Part shown: positions 1 through 10,008 of the stretch, in pieces
Layout: each line of letters opens with the position of its first letter
How positions within the stretch are numbered: position 1 is the first letter of the stretch
Source: Aldrovandia affinis
Taxonomy: Eukaryota > Chordata > Actinopteri > Notacanthiformes > Halosauridae
Reading direction: 5' to 3'
NCBI GenBank assembly: GCA_029706075.1
Contig: JAINUG010000014.1
Span: 3,871,001 to 3,935,000, forward strand
Length of the DNA stretch: 64,000 bases
The notes under the pieces: generated by a model
Databases searched by the model: none
The model's input: the letters and a program-made list of their open reading frames with translations, nothing else
Told to the model about the DNA's origin: nothing
Program-made: the position numbers and the translations under genes

Positions 1-866
1 CAGACAGACAGACAGACAGAGAGTGTAATACTCACAGTACTTGTGCTCATGTAATGGAGTTGGTCCGCTGCGGAGTTTCAAACCGAGGATCCCAACGCAA
101 CAAGAGACACGATTAGCTCACCGAGCTAAAGACCTGAGTCCCCAGCCAAGGGAACTAATCATACTCTTATTGACCTCACATTCTGTAGCGGACGCTCATG
201 TGTTAATGTACGTATCGGAGCTTCACCACTACACTCACATGGTGTAATACTCACAATACTTGTGCTCACATACAGTGTAATACTCACAGTACAGCCATTC
301 ACATGTACGGTGTAATACGCACGGTTGGGTCACTTTTTCAGACGTACAGGAGGCAACTATAATTTATATACTGTATATACTCCTGAATCACATACTTAAG
401 GCAGAAAGGGATCAGAAGCAGGGTTATAGAGTGTGTTTCACTCTAGCACTCTGCGCTGGCAGTATGCTGGGTGCCCAGCAGTAAAGTAATATGTGACCCG
501 TGTAAGTGGCCTTACAGATGTGTGTGTGGGGCTGGTGTGAATACAGTCAGCTCTAAAGCGATGGTTATTTTTCCATGCTACACTCTTATCTTCACTACGC
601 ATGTTTGCCTCTGCCCCTCTGAGCCTGGTTTGGGGGGTCTGAGGAGGAGGAGAGCCGAGGCTGGTCAGCAGCCAGAGTTCAGTTCAATTACATTTTATTC
701 GTATAGTGCTTTTTACAGAGAACTTCCCCAGTGGGAAGAAATCTCAGGAGGAACCTGTCTTAATGGGACAGCCCGTCTTCCATTGGCTGACCCGGGTGTC
801 AGTAGTGGTAGATAGGCTAAACGTCCTTAGAAGTTGAGAGGAAGATCTAAGATGTGAAGAATTAAT
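1..866. other. Upstream intron or intergenic sequence of the LRR gene
   Basis: I see no exon of the LRR protein here. The first 20 bases are a (CAGA)n tract. Between 245 and 320 the motif 'tgtaatactcaca' recurs as a weak tandem repeat. Confidence 0.3.
675..830 (+). repeat. Dispersed fish repeat fragment ('TTTTATTCGTATAGTGCTTTTTACA' type)
   Basis: The start resembles the very common fish interspersed repeat whose copies begin with a CAATTTTATTTGTATAGCGC-like string. The later stretch, a run about gaggaacc followed by a CCCG-type sentence, resembles that repeat's downstream part. Identification is from memory of the repeat; no library search was done. Confidence 0.4.
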
Positions 867-1313
867 CCAGGCCTCCATTCTTTAAAAAAATGTTTTAAAT
901 AAAATTTGTTAGATTTTTTCCAGTTTTTCTCCCAATTTAGTAGCCAATTACACCCTGTATTTATTTTGATTTACCCTCCCAACACAAGTCCGCCGCTCCT
1001 CTCTACGAGGCAAGCTAATTCTCTGAGGGCAGCGAACACCGCCTCCTTCGAGACGGACTTCGCACACCCACGTTCTGGAGACTCCCTTACGTGCTTCACG
1101 GCGAACTCGAGCCGGCTCACCCTCCACCCTCCCCCTCCCCCTGGGGCGGACAGCCAAATGCCGCCCCCGATCAGGGCTAACGACCGGGGCCGGTCTGCTA
1201 GAGGCGGGTTTTCGAACCCGTGTCCCTGACCGGCAGCGCACACTCATATCAGACCAGACAAAATACGGTGTGTTAGAGCGCTACGCTATCCGCCGCCCCC
1301 AGGCCTCCATTCT
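867..1313 (-). mobile_element. tRNA-derived SINE with 15-bp target duplication
   Basis: The target duplication ccaggcctccattct occurs at 867-881 and 1299-1313. The element between them reads on the minus strand: a tRNA-like head with an A-box-like stretch and a B box 'gggttcgaaaa', then a body with the conserved GGCGG...TGTCCGCCCC-type core, and a terminal 'attggctactaaattggg' followed by an A-rich tail next to 882. Together the tail, head and duplication show L1-style retrotransposition. Confidence 0.85.
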
Positions 1314-1856
1314 GCATCATGGTGACGGTTGGTGCTGGAGTGGCCTAATCTCAGGGTGATGGAAGGGGCAGAGGTGTGGGGAGGCTGTAACCTGCAGTAC
1401 CCCCAGAGAGGTGAGGACAGTGTGTGCAGGGAGTGCGTTCTAGTTACACACAGCAGCGTGTCCTCTCGCTTCGCCATGCGGTTGAGAGCCAGGGGTTTTT
1501 CGGCAGCGCTGGAGAAAGCCCTGCTGTGTCTCTCAGCCCCAAATCAGCCCGACACACTTCAGTCTGATCCCCCATGGGCAAAGGAAAATGGGTCTGAATG
1601 AAACAAATACAGCATTGTGTTTAGGGTGGGGGGGGAGTTACAGATCTGCTCCTCTGTCTCAGTCTGATGGGGGTGATGTCATCAGGTGGAAAACCAACCG
1701 CCATTATCCACCTGATCGGATTGATTTAATCGTTCAGTTGATAAACCAAGTGGAGTGATCAATGCCAATCATTGCCCTCTTCCCGCCCCCTCCTCCTCCT
1801 CCTCCTCAAAGATTCTCTTTTTTCCTCTCTCCCCATCTCCCCCTCTCTCTCTGTAG

Positions 1857-2022
1857 GGGAGGTGGTCAAGATTGAGAACAGCGCATGTCTGAATGCGGAT
1901 TGGCTGAGCAGCATCGGGAGGCGTGGCCCTCGCAGCCTGACGCTGTACAGGTGTACGGACGCTCGTGCGTGACTCCGCAGGGCCTGGAGGAGCTGTTCGC
2001 CCAGAGCAACGGCTCCCTGAGG
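1857..2022 (+). pseudogene. Exon with a one-base frame break
   Basis: Upstream of about 1954 the LRR protein reads in one frame (ending LTLYRC). Downstream it reads in another (YGRSCVTPQGLEELF). The two overlap by one base, so one T appears to be missing. Read without correction, translation stops at TGA 1970-1972. The seven following exons are intact, which makes a sequencing or assembly error or a polymorphism more likely than a dead gene. Confidence 0.6.
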
Positions 2023-5000
2023 GTACGGCCATGACATCATCCCCACCCCCCACCCGTCTCAGCCCCCCACACACCCCTACACCCCTCCTTGTTCCGCCTC
2101 ATCCCCCCCTCCACTGTGTGTGTCAGGGCGGCTCAGAGGTGCTCTGAGCCCATTCTTGAATGTAAAGTAGCTTCTCTGTCCGTCAGATTCACTTTCCACA
2201 TCAGATATCCGAGTGTTATCTAAAACCCGCACACTGTTGGATTATATGAACCCTGATCACTGCTGGGTAAATATGGATCACGTTTCCCCTCCTGCCTCGT
2301 GTGAGGAACGCTCTGCTGTGAGACTGCTCTGGGTAAAGCAGGATCACAAAGAGGTGAGCTGAGCTGGTTATTTAACTACAAAGGCTCCCATTGTCCCAGT
2401 ACAGAGGAGACAGACTGGAGTCCTGATACTGAGCTGCCTCCAGCATTACAGACATCTCCATACCTGTGGATGGGGATCACATTTCATGTGGGTCACATTT
2501 CATGATCAATTGTTATGGTTTTGACGGCTAACCGATAACAATTTGCCCCACTACTCGATAAGCAAATTTAAGCCAAAAGCACATCCCTGCTGTGAGTGAG
2601 ATGTGCTGATTGGTGCGTTTCAGAAGCAGTGTGTGAGTGAGATGTGGAGATTGGTGCGTTTCAGGAGCAGTGCGTGAGTGAGATGTGGCGATTGGTGCTT
2701 TTCAGGAGCAGTGTGTGAGTGAGAGCTGCTGATTGGTGCGTTTCAGTTGCAGTGTGCGAGTGAGACGTGCTGATTGGTGCGTTTCAGGAGCAGTGCGTGA
2801 GTGAGATGTGGTGATTGGTGCATTTCGGGAGCAGTGTGTGAGTAAGACGTACTGATTGGTGCGTTTCAGGAGCTGCGGATTATGAGCTGCAGTGGATCGG
2901 GTCTCCATGGCGACAGGCTGCTGCTCCCCTGTAGCCGTCACTGCCCTCACCTGACGGACGTGGATGTGAGCTGGACCGGCGCCACGGATACCGGCATCAC
3001 CGCTCTGGCTAGTGCCACTGCCAGGCAGGGACCTCGCACAGCAAAAAACACACTGCACTGATATTATGCATCCAATATAATACACCACCTCTCCCATCTC
3101 TAAACCAATTCATGAAGCTATGAGCTGACTGCTCCAACAGATCTTCAAGCGCCACCTCTAGAGGAGATTGCACTGTAGCCAAGCGCATCACAAAACATGG
3201 TCAATCAGCATCTTCTATAAAAGTCTCTTAACGCTGGAATTCACTGCCAACTGATATTACGAGATGCAGTAGTTTTCATAATTCCACCTCAAAAGTCAAA
3301 GTATGGCAGGAAAGGGAAAATCAGATCTGTCCTCAGCAATCATAACATGTATCATTACTCATCATAGCATATTCTCGCTGATACCATCAGCAATAAATGC
3401 TTTTAAACTATATTTTAATACAGCAATCGTTTTTTTATTTAAAAAAGTATAATTATTATTTTTTTTTTCTTCTTCCCATATACTTGGTGTTGAACTTTTT
3501 TATTTTGTACATATGGGGAAGGTTAACAGAAAGGAGTGGTGGGGGTTATACAAGGGGAATTAGTAAACAAGGGGAAACGAGCACAAGTGTGTTAAGTAGA
3601 CGGATACATAAGGATTATGTATATAAAAATGACCGTAAATGAAAATGAATAAATATTACAGCAAATACTAATCAATTTTTAAAATAATTTAAATCATTCT
3701 TAAATGATATTATTAATGGTATCAATAATAACAATCATGCAATAATGATAACAATAATAACATCAGCACTACAATTATAATGGTTAAAGATAAATATGCA
3801 ATTATATAAATAATATTTGATATGCTGCATCACAGGTTTGTATAGACTATAGAAGGACAGGATTTGTTAATACATGCAACAGAGAAAAATGTTTTTAAAA
3901 GGGTTAACTTTTTAAATAGTTTCTCAGAAGCATCTCTGGTTGCTCTCAATATGCCAATTACAGTTGTGTTTTGTTTTGTTGTATTATTTGCTACTTTCCT
4001 GTATTGAGTGGATGTACTTTTTCATGCATGTATTTTGTTAGCTCTTTTTTTTTTTGATGCATCCTTTTTTTCCTGTCATTGATTGGGGACAGGTGTTGGA
4101 AATGTCTGTGCTTTTGGTATGTCCACGACAAACGACTGAAACATTAGTGAGGATCAGAAAGGATTCCCGCATACGGTCTCCGCTCGCAATGACATTTATT
4201 GCCAATGTCATTTATTGCCAATGTCATTTATTACCAATGGCATTTATTACCAATGACATTTATTACCAATGACATTGCAAGCAGAGGCAGTGTGCGGGAA
4301 TCCTTTCTTGATCTTCACTTATGGTTGATTTTCTCCTACGCTCCTGTCCCAGAGACTGTTACTCAGGTGTGCAAAAGCCATTTTCTCTTAAATACACAAA
4401 TCACCCTTCAAACTGTAGCGCACTGCTAAGTAACACAATAATGCCCATTAGAGTGAAAGGTTGGTGATGATTGTGAAGGATCAGCCTTCACCTATCTTTT
4501 AAAGTGCACATTGTTGGCTAGGAACGTCAAGTGCCAAATGTTTAAATTTGTCAAACCATTTTTAATTCGAATGGACATTCATTGAATAACTGTAGGTTTG
4601 TCAAATGTGCAGGAACTGTGTTCAATATGCAAATCTCTCAAGTTAATCTACACCAATCATTTCATTTGACTGTGTTTGTAATTGTGTGATTGTGTGAATG
4701 CCAGAACCAGTGATTGCCTCACGAGTTCCACCTGAGCCAATTTAGGCTATTTAAGTGCAGGTGTGTTGCTGCTGGAGGAGAATCAGTAGGGGTCTCAACA
4801 GAGCATGTGTAGGGACAGTGTATAGAGTGCTTTGTGCTGGTTTGGATTCTTTTTTAAATAAATAGTTTGTATTGGATCAGTGGTCTCAAACTCAGTGCCA
4901 CAAAGGCCGTGTGTATGCAGGTTTTCATTCCAACCAATTACTGCTGCCTTAATTGGCTCAACTACTCATTTAGCCATATGCATGCACCTCTGTGCATTCT

Positions 5001-5541
5001 TGAAGTTAAAGCACAGAATATACTCAACAGTTATTATTTAGATAACAAAAATATTTAATTTCACTTTATATACATTATGTGCAAGCCAACACGATAATTT
5101 AGCAAATAATGGAACTAATTATCTAATCAAAAGCGGAGGCTGCAGTAAAAACCAGCATACACATGGCCCTCCGTGGCACTGAGTTTGAGACCACTGTATT
5201 GGATTGTAACTGGGCTGATTAGGGTTAAAGGTTGCTGGTATTGTGTAGCAGTGGGTTGTAAGGAGTGGCAGTAGAGGGAATGGTGGTTTGTTACTCCATA
5301 CAGAGAGGAATGTTTGTGGCTGGAGGCTCGATGAGGGTACACTGACCGGCTGGGGGAATGTGATTTAGTCCTCTTCCATGTAGGATAGTTACCAGATGCA
5401 GAAGTAATGCACGTGTCATGATGTCACTGTTTGCACCTTTCTTCTGCCCCCGCAGCTTGGAGAGTGTGCTGGTTAATGGATGCTGCATCACCGACAGGGC
5501 CTTTAAAGTTCTTATCAGAAGGCATGGAGGAAGGTAGAGCA

Positions 5542-5589
<48 letters not shown>

Positions 5590-8479
5590 CTCTCTCACGC
5601 GCACACACATTCTCTCTCGTGCACACACCACACACACACATACCCTTCTCCCTCTTGAAGTCACTCTTGGTGTGTGGTTCTAGTCTCTGCAGGTTGGAGG
5701 TTTTTGGGTGCCGGAGTCTCAGCGCTGCGTGTCTGAGTGTCATGGCAACGAGCTGCCCCAACCTGAAAGTTCTGAACATGGGCAAACTCCCGAAGGTCAC
5801 GGAGGCGTGTCTGACGCACATCACCGCCCACCTCAAACGGCTGACATCCCTCAACCTCACAGGACTCCATGTGGTGAGGCCCTGTCACTGCAGGCTGAGA
5901 TGAACATCCTCATGCAGGTTTAACAGAATGTCCACTCCTCTGCTCTGTGCCTGGCCTGGTGTTCTGGCGTGAGCTCTGAGGACGCTGCGCTCCTGTCCTG
6001 CAGGTACGAGATCGGATCGTTCACCTGATCGTGCGGCGGTGCCCTGAGCTGCGGTGTCTCACGCTTCGCTGCTGTCCCCATATCACAGACCGCAGTCTGA
6101 CTGAGATCAGCACCTACAGCGCCACCATCAGGTACAACGCTGCACTACGCTGTAAAACTACAGCACCACCATCAGGTACCATGCTGCACTACACTGCAAA
6201 ACTACAGCGCCACCATCAGGTACCATGCTGCACTACACTGCAAAACTACAGCACCACCATCAGGTACCATGCTGCACTACACTGCAAAACTACAGCACCA
6301 CCATCAGGTACCATGCTGCACTACACTGCAAAACTACAGCACCACCATCAGGTACCATGCTGCACTACACTGCAAAACTACAGCACCACCATCAGGTACC
6401 ATGCTGCACTACACTGCAAAACTACAGCGCCACCATCAGGTACCACGCTGCACTACACTGCAAAACTGCAGCGCCACCATCAGGTGCCACAGCTATTACA
6501 GGTACCTTGATATGAGATTTGTTTGTGTTACAGATACCTGGATGTGAGTGGCTGTTCAGCTGTGACAGATCTGGGAATTCAGGCAATCGCCATGGCCTGC
6601 CACCATCTTCAGTACTTGGACCTGAGCTCCACCAAAACCAGTAACAAAGGGTATGACTCAAAGCATCTGTCTGTCTGATAATCTCCTGTTCTGAATATGT
6701 TAGGGGCAGTGTAGTGCATAGGAGGTTAGTTTAGATGAAAACACAGATGCGGTTTTGCCTCGTATTGCGGGTCTCTCATTAGAGTTGAGGGGGATTGATG
6801 GACAGAGCGTCGTGGTTTCTGCTCCCCCTTCCTCCGCGAGATCTACTGATCTCAGCATTAACGGGGTGCAGGGTTGAAAGGCGTGGCGCCCCCACAGTGG
6901 TGATGAAGACGGGGAGTGTCCTCTGATCCCCGTGCCGTTCATTCAGAGGCTCCGAGTGCGCTCATTAAAAAAAAACCTGGCGACCGTAACCATGGCGCCC
7001 CGAGAACGGCAGGCCGTACTGCATCACAATACTGGGGCAGCGCTCGCCTGTCACTGTGGCAACACACATACTTGCCACATCCTGATGGTGGTAACTAAAG
7101 ATGCTGCTCAGACACACGGCTGTCCTTTTAAAAAAAAAAAGTATATTACAGACCAGGCAGCACTGATTGGCTTGTCATGTTTTACAATACTATTACTTCC
7201 AGTGTGCCTTTGACGCCGAAAACAAACCTGTCCGTGAATGCAAAGTTTTTTTTACAAAGCGTCTGCCCTTAGATGCTATATTTTGGGTAGAATCTTCCCT
7301 ATGGTGTTATATTACATTATGACATTATATTATATGCCCCCCCCTTGTCTCCACAGTGTATGTCTGCTGGCCAGTTACTGCTCCAGACACTTGCACACGG
7401 TGAAACTCAGCTTCTGCTACATCTGTCAGGACTCTCTCCTAAAACTCTGCCGATACTGCAAAGGGTGACCATCTCGTTCCTCTCGCCTCCCCCTTCCTCC
7501 TCCTCCGCATGCACCACGTTTGAAATCTGAATACAGAAACCGAGACGGGAGCAGACAGGTTCACGAGTGTCCGAGGCAGTGCCGGATTTGGGTTGTTGGT
7601 GACTCCAGGCAGGAAAGAGGGCCCTGAGCCCCACGTCAGCGGGCTCTATCCTGGAAACCTGGAATAATGAGCGTCTCCAGTGGCCCTCACTGCAAACCAT
7701 AATGCTGCTTTAGGACTGCTCACACAAAGCTCTCCAAGCTAATAACCGATGTCACACAAGATTTGGATCAGACTCGATGTGTGTTACCCAGCTGCTCTGT
7801 ATTTTTATTTCCCTTCAGTACACGGAGGAAGCACAATGACATTTTGAGTCCCTGTCTACTTTTGTCATTATTAAAAGGTGAAGGAAAAACGAGGCCTTTT
7901 TATTCAGCCTGATTGACACGGTTTAAAAAAACTGATTGATGAAAAGGAGCCGTTCTCCGTCTTTGGCAGGATGCATCCATGCAGGGTGAAATGGGCCAGA
8001 GCAGGCCTGTAAAACACAGATCCTTTAGACTCACCAGATCCTCAGCTCCATGCTCTGGAAACTCAAAGTTTCTGCCTCCCTGCCGCTGAAGCCGAAACGT
8101 TCCAATCTGATGCGTCTTCTGAAAGTTCACGAGGGGCACGGCGAAGGACAGTGCTGTGACAGTGGACATTCAGCACTGTAATGCAGCACCGAAAAACTCC
8201 TGTTACCAACCGGGACCTCCTGTGGTTAAGAAGCAGAGAGGACGGAAGGGGAACGCCAGTGCTGGGTATCTGATGAGTCTACAGAATCTGTGGTGTAATA
8301 CAGATTCCCTCCGATGTGAATGACCCCAGTGTGTCTTTGCGCTTATTCCTAGACTGCGGCTCCTGCATCTCTACGGCGCCTGCGACTTCCACAACGCGCG
8401 GGAGCTGAGACTCGTCAACCCTGGCCTGGAGGCGAAGTGTGACCTGGCCTGCAAGACCCGGCCCGGCCAGCCTCGTTAA
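1857..8479 (+). CDS. F-box/LRR-type (FBXL/AMN1-like) leucine-rich repeat protein, 3' eight exons
   Basis: The conceptual protein is a run of cysteine-type leucine-rich repeats (motifs such as LTSLNLTGL, YLDVSGC, LRLLHLYGAC), as in FBXL substrate receptors of SCF ubiquitin ligases and in AMN1. Coding exons that join in phase are 1857-2022, 2870-3024, 5456-5533, 5693-5873, 6004-6131, 6534-6650, 7357-7464 and 8353-8479 (stop TAA 8477-8479), about 350 residues. All acceptors are AG; donors are GT except the 3025 site, which reads GC. I see no F-box and no start codon, so the N-terminal exons must lie upstream, perhaps outside the window. The first exon here needs a one-base shift at about 1954 to stay open. 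The role in ubiquitination is inferred from the repeat class only, and the exact family member is not recognised. rasef follows on the same strand 1.5 kb downstream. Confidence 0.8.
2583..2869 (+). repeat. 41-bp minisatellite carrying the splice acceptor of the next exon
   Basis: Seven copies of a 41-bp unit, with 'gattggtgcgtttcag' in each. Acceptor-like AGs end at 2623, 2664, 2705, 2746 and 2787; the sixth copy is mutated to 'cgg' (2828). The seventh is the true acceptor at 2869. The unit's first bases after the AG (gagcag) resemble the exon start (gagctg). Confidence 0.9.
4156..4311. repeat. Inverted repeat enclosing a 15-bp tandem repeat
   Basis: Arms of about 35 bases (left 'gaaaggattcccgc' from 4156, right 'gcgggaatcctttc' ending near 4310) flank five copies of a 14-15 bp unit of the type 'catttattaccaatga' at 4190-4275. 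A MITE or a self-paired hairpin would fit. No target duplication was found. Confidence 0.6.
4680..4860 (+). mobile_element. Diverged LTR fragment related to the LTR element at 45281-47843
   Basis: The stretch 'gattgcctcacgagttcc' followed by 'acctgagcc', then a 'ctatttaag' TATA-like box and 'gcaggtg', matches in order the minus strand of the 45-47 kb LTR around 46080-46150. An AATAAA follows at 4858. The rest is too changed to delimit. The hAT MITE at 4878 lies just downstream and may have inserted into it. Confidence 0.45.
4870..5204. mobile_element. hAT-type MITE with 8-bp target duplication
   Basis: The element is 4878-5196 (319 bp). Inverted ends are 'cagtggtctcaaactcagtg' and its complement. 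The flanking 8-bp duplication is tattggat at 4870-4877 and 5197-5204, the size expected for hAT. There is no coding capacity, so it is non-autonomous. Confidence 0.85.
6114..6491 (+). repeat. 44-bp minisatellite carrying the splice donor of the preceding exon
   Basis: Each unit starts with the last 18 bases of the exon, ctacagcgccaccatcag or a one-base variant, followed by 'gtac'. Donor-like GTs stand at 6132 (the true donor), 6176, 6220, 6264, 6308, 6352, 6396, 6440 and 6484, an exact 44-bp ladder. The next exon begins at 6534, 50 bases past the last unit. Confidence 0.92.
7465..8352 (+). other. Intron of the LRR gene without recognised elements
   Basis: GT-AG intron between 7464 and 8353. 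I see no exon, transposon or strong repeat inside it. Confidence 0.6.
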
Positions 8480-8543
8480 GCGCACCCCTGGGCCACGTTA
8501 ACCGCTGCCGCCCGTCACGCTGCTGCCCTCGCACTGACCGCAC

Positions 8544-8549
8544 ATTAAA
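8544..8549 (+). terminator. Candidate poly(A) signal of the LRR gene
   Basis: ATTAAA lies 65 bases after the stop codon of the LRR gene. It is the common variant of AATAAA. No transcript evidence is available, so the placement is inferred. Confidence 0.45.
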
Positions 8550-8784
8550 CCTGACGCACGGTGCTATTTAAATGCTGTGCCTGCAGTTTGAGTACTTGAG
8601 TAATGCAGCTGTAGCTTTACAGGTGATTTGTGTGTGCATACACCTATTCCTCAGGTGCTTGTATAAGTCTTCATACTGGTAATGGGTTCATAATGCAGAC
8701 AGATATTTTTAGATTAAAAAAGTTATTTTTAATTAATGTAAATGTTTGTAGGCAATTTGTAAATTATGACAATCGTCGTGTTCT

Positions 8785-8923
8785 CAATCGGTGGGGAGAA
8801 ATCCTTGCAATGTGAAGTTTGTACGCTTAGGTTGTAGGTTCGATTCCCGCCGCGACCGCACATACTGAAAAATGTATGCATTCACTACTGTAAGTAGCTT
8901 TCGATAAAAGCGTCTGCTAAATG

Positions 8924-8965
<42 letters not shown>
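8785..8965 (+). mobile_element. tRNA-headed SINE with L2-type tail and (TA)n end
   Basis: B box 'ggttcgattccc' at about 8838, then 'tactgaaaaatgtatgcat' and the tail 'gataaaagcgtctgctaaat', ending in a (TA)n run 8928-8965. The same body occurs at 48005-48150 and 50029-50172. The 5' head is degraded. Confidence 0.75.
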
Positions 8966-8969
<4 letters not shown>

Positions 8970-8970
<1 letters not shown>

Positions 8971-10008
8971 ATTTATATTGTAACCAAGGGATTAACCTTT
9001 TGCGGTTAAATATTAAAAGATTGCTACATAAATTACGGGCTGTTTTAGATATTAGCAATATTTACATTCATATTGACTTCCAGCATCGGCGCACATTCGA
9101 TTTATATAAAGGAGCAAGTTTAGGAAGAATGGCGGAAGGAATTGAGTGTCTGACTGATTAAAGTCAAGAGTCATTAGAGTCAATCAATAACGCGTTACAT
9201 CAGGAAGTAGCCTAATGCCCGTGGCTATTCTGACCGAGGTGAAGTGAAATGTCTGGAAAACGCAACAGGACTATCTCATAACTCGCGTCTGGTGTATCAA
9301 CCACAGGTTTCATTGCATTACATTGTAAACTAAGGTTATTCGCTCCATTGTATGCCGACAAACGATTATTTCGGTACTTCCTAACGAAAATTCAAAACGA
9401 TTGGTAAAATTATTCCATACGTTTTGCATGCAGTTCGTCGCATACGACCTCTAGAAGTTGCCGATATTAAGAATAGTTTTGATACTGCCGTCTAAAAGTG
9501 GAACGAGGTTACACAACACCCGCAACTGAGTTTAACGCACCATGGAAAATGTACTGTATCGTACGTTGGATGACCGCGCTTATCAACGCGATTACAGCCG
9601 ATTCTGTGGCATTTCCTGGACGCATGCCAGTGTGATGTTTAGTTTGTTCCTTCACTTCTGGTAAATCGCGAGAGACGTGCGTGGCGTCAACAGGTCCTGC
9701 TTTTTCGCTCAGCAAGGTGACAGGGAACAGGCGTCGAAATACAGCCAGGTCGAACAGTGGACAGGACCGTGAAATAATGACACCATAACTCGCTTTTACT
9801 TGTAAGTGCTTGACTTTCGGATACTTTGGGAATAAAAAAATAAAATAATGAACGATCGGACTTAGCAGCGTATTTGTTTTGTGACACTTGCGGTGTCTTT
9901 AAATTGTATTTCTAGCCGCCGAGAGTATTTTGAAATTCTTCGAAGAACTGTAGATTTTTAAAAAGCGTAGACGTTAAGGGACTTTTCCTTCCAAACTCAA
10001 TTTGCCTC
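8970..10008. other. Intergenic region and probable rasef promoter
   Basis: About 1 kb between the upstream SINE and the rasef start. I see no gene and no clear TATA box. A perfect 12-bp palindrome 'ttcttcgaagaa' lies at 9936-9947, about 60 bases before the start codon. Its role is unknown. Confidence 0.4.

Larger units (their letters stand above)
3025..5455 (+). other. GC-AG intron of the LRR gene
   Basis: Joining 3024 to 5456 keeps the phase and restores the LRR sequence (...ASATA-S-LESVLVNGC). The donor reads CAG|GCAGGG and the acceptor ends CCCCGCAG. No GT donor nearby gives the correct join. It holds a poly-A/T-rich stretch (3400-4020), an inverted repeat and a hAT MITE. Confidence 0.65.

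Noticed and set aside
471-815. 114-codon frame near the window start as an upstream LRR exon
   Set aside because: Sequence is not LRR-like and part of it lies in a dispersed repeat.
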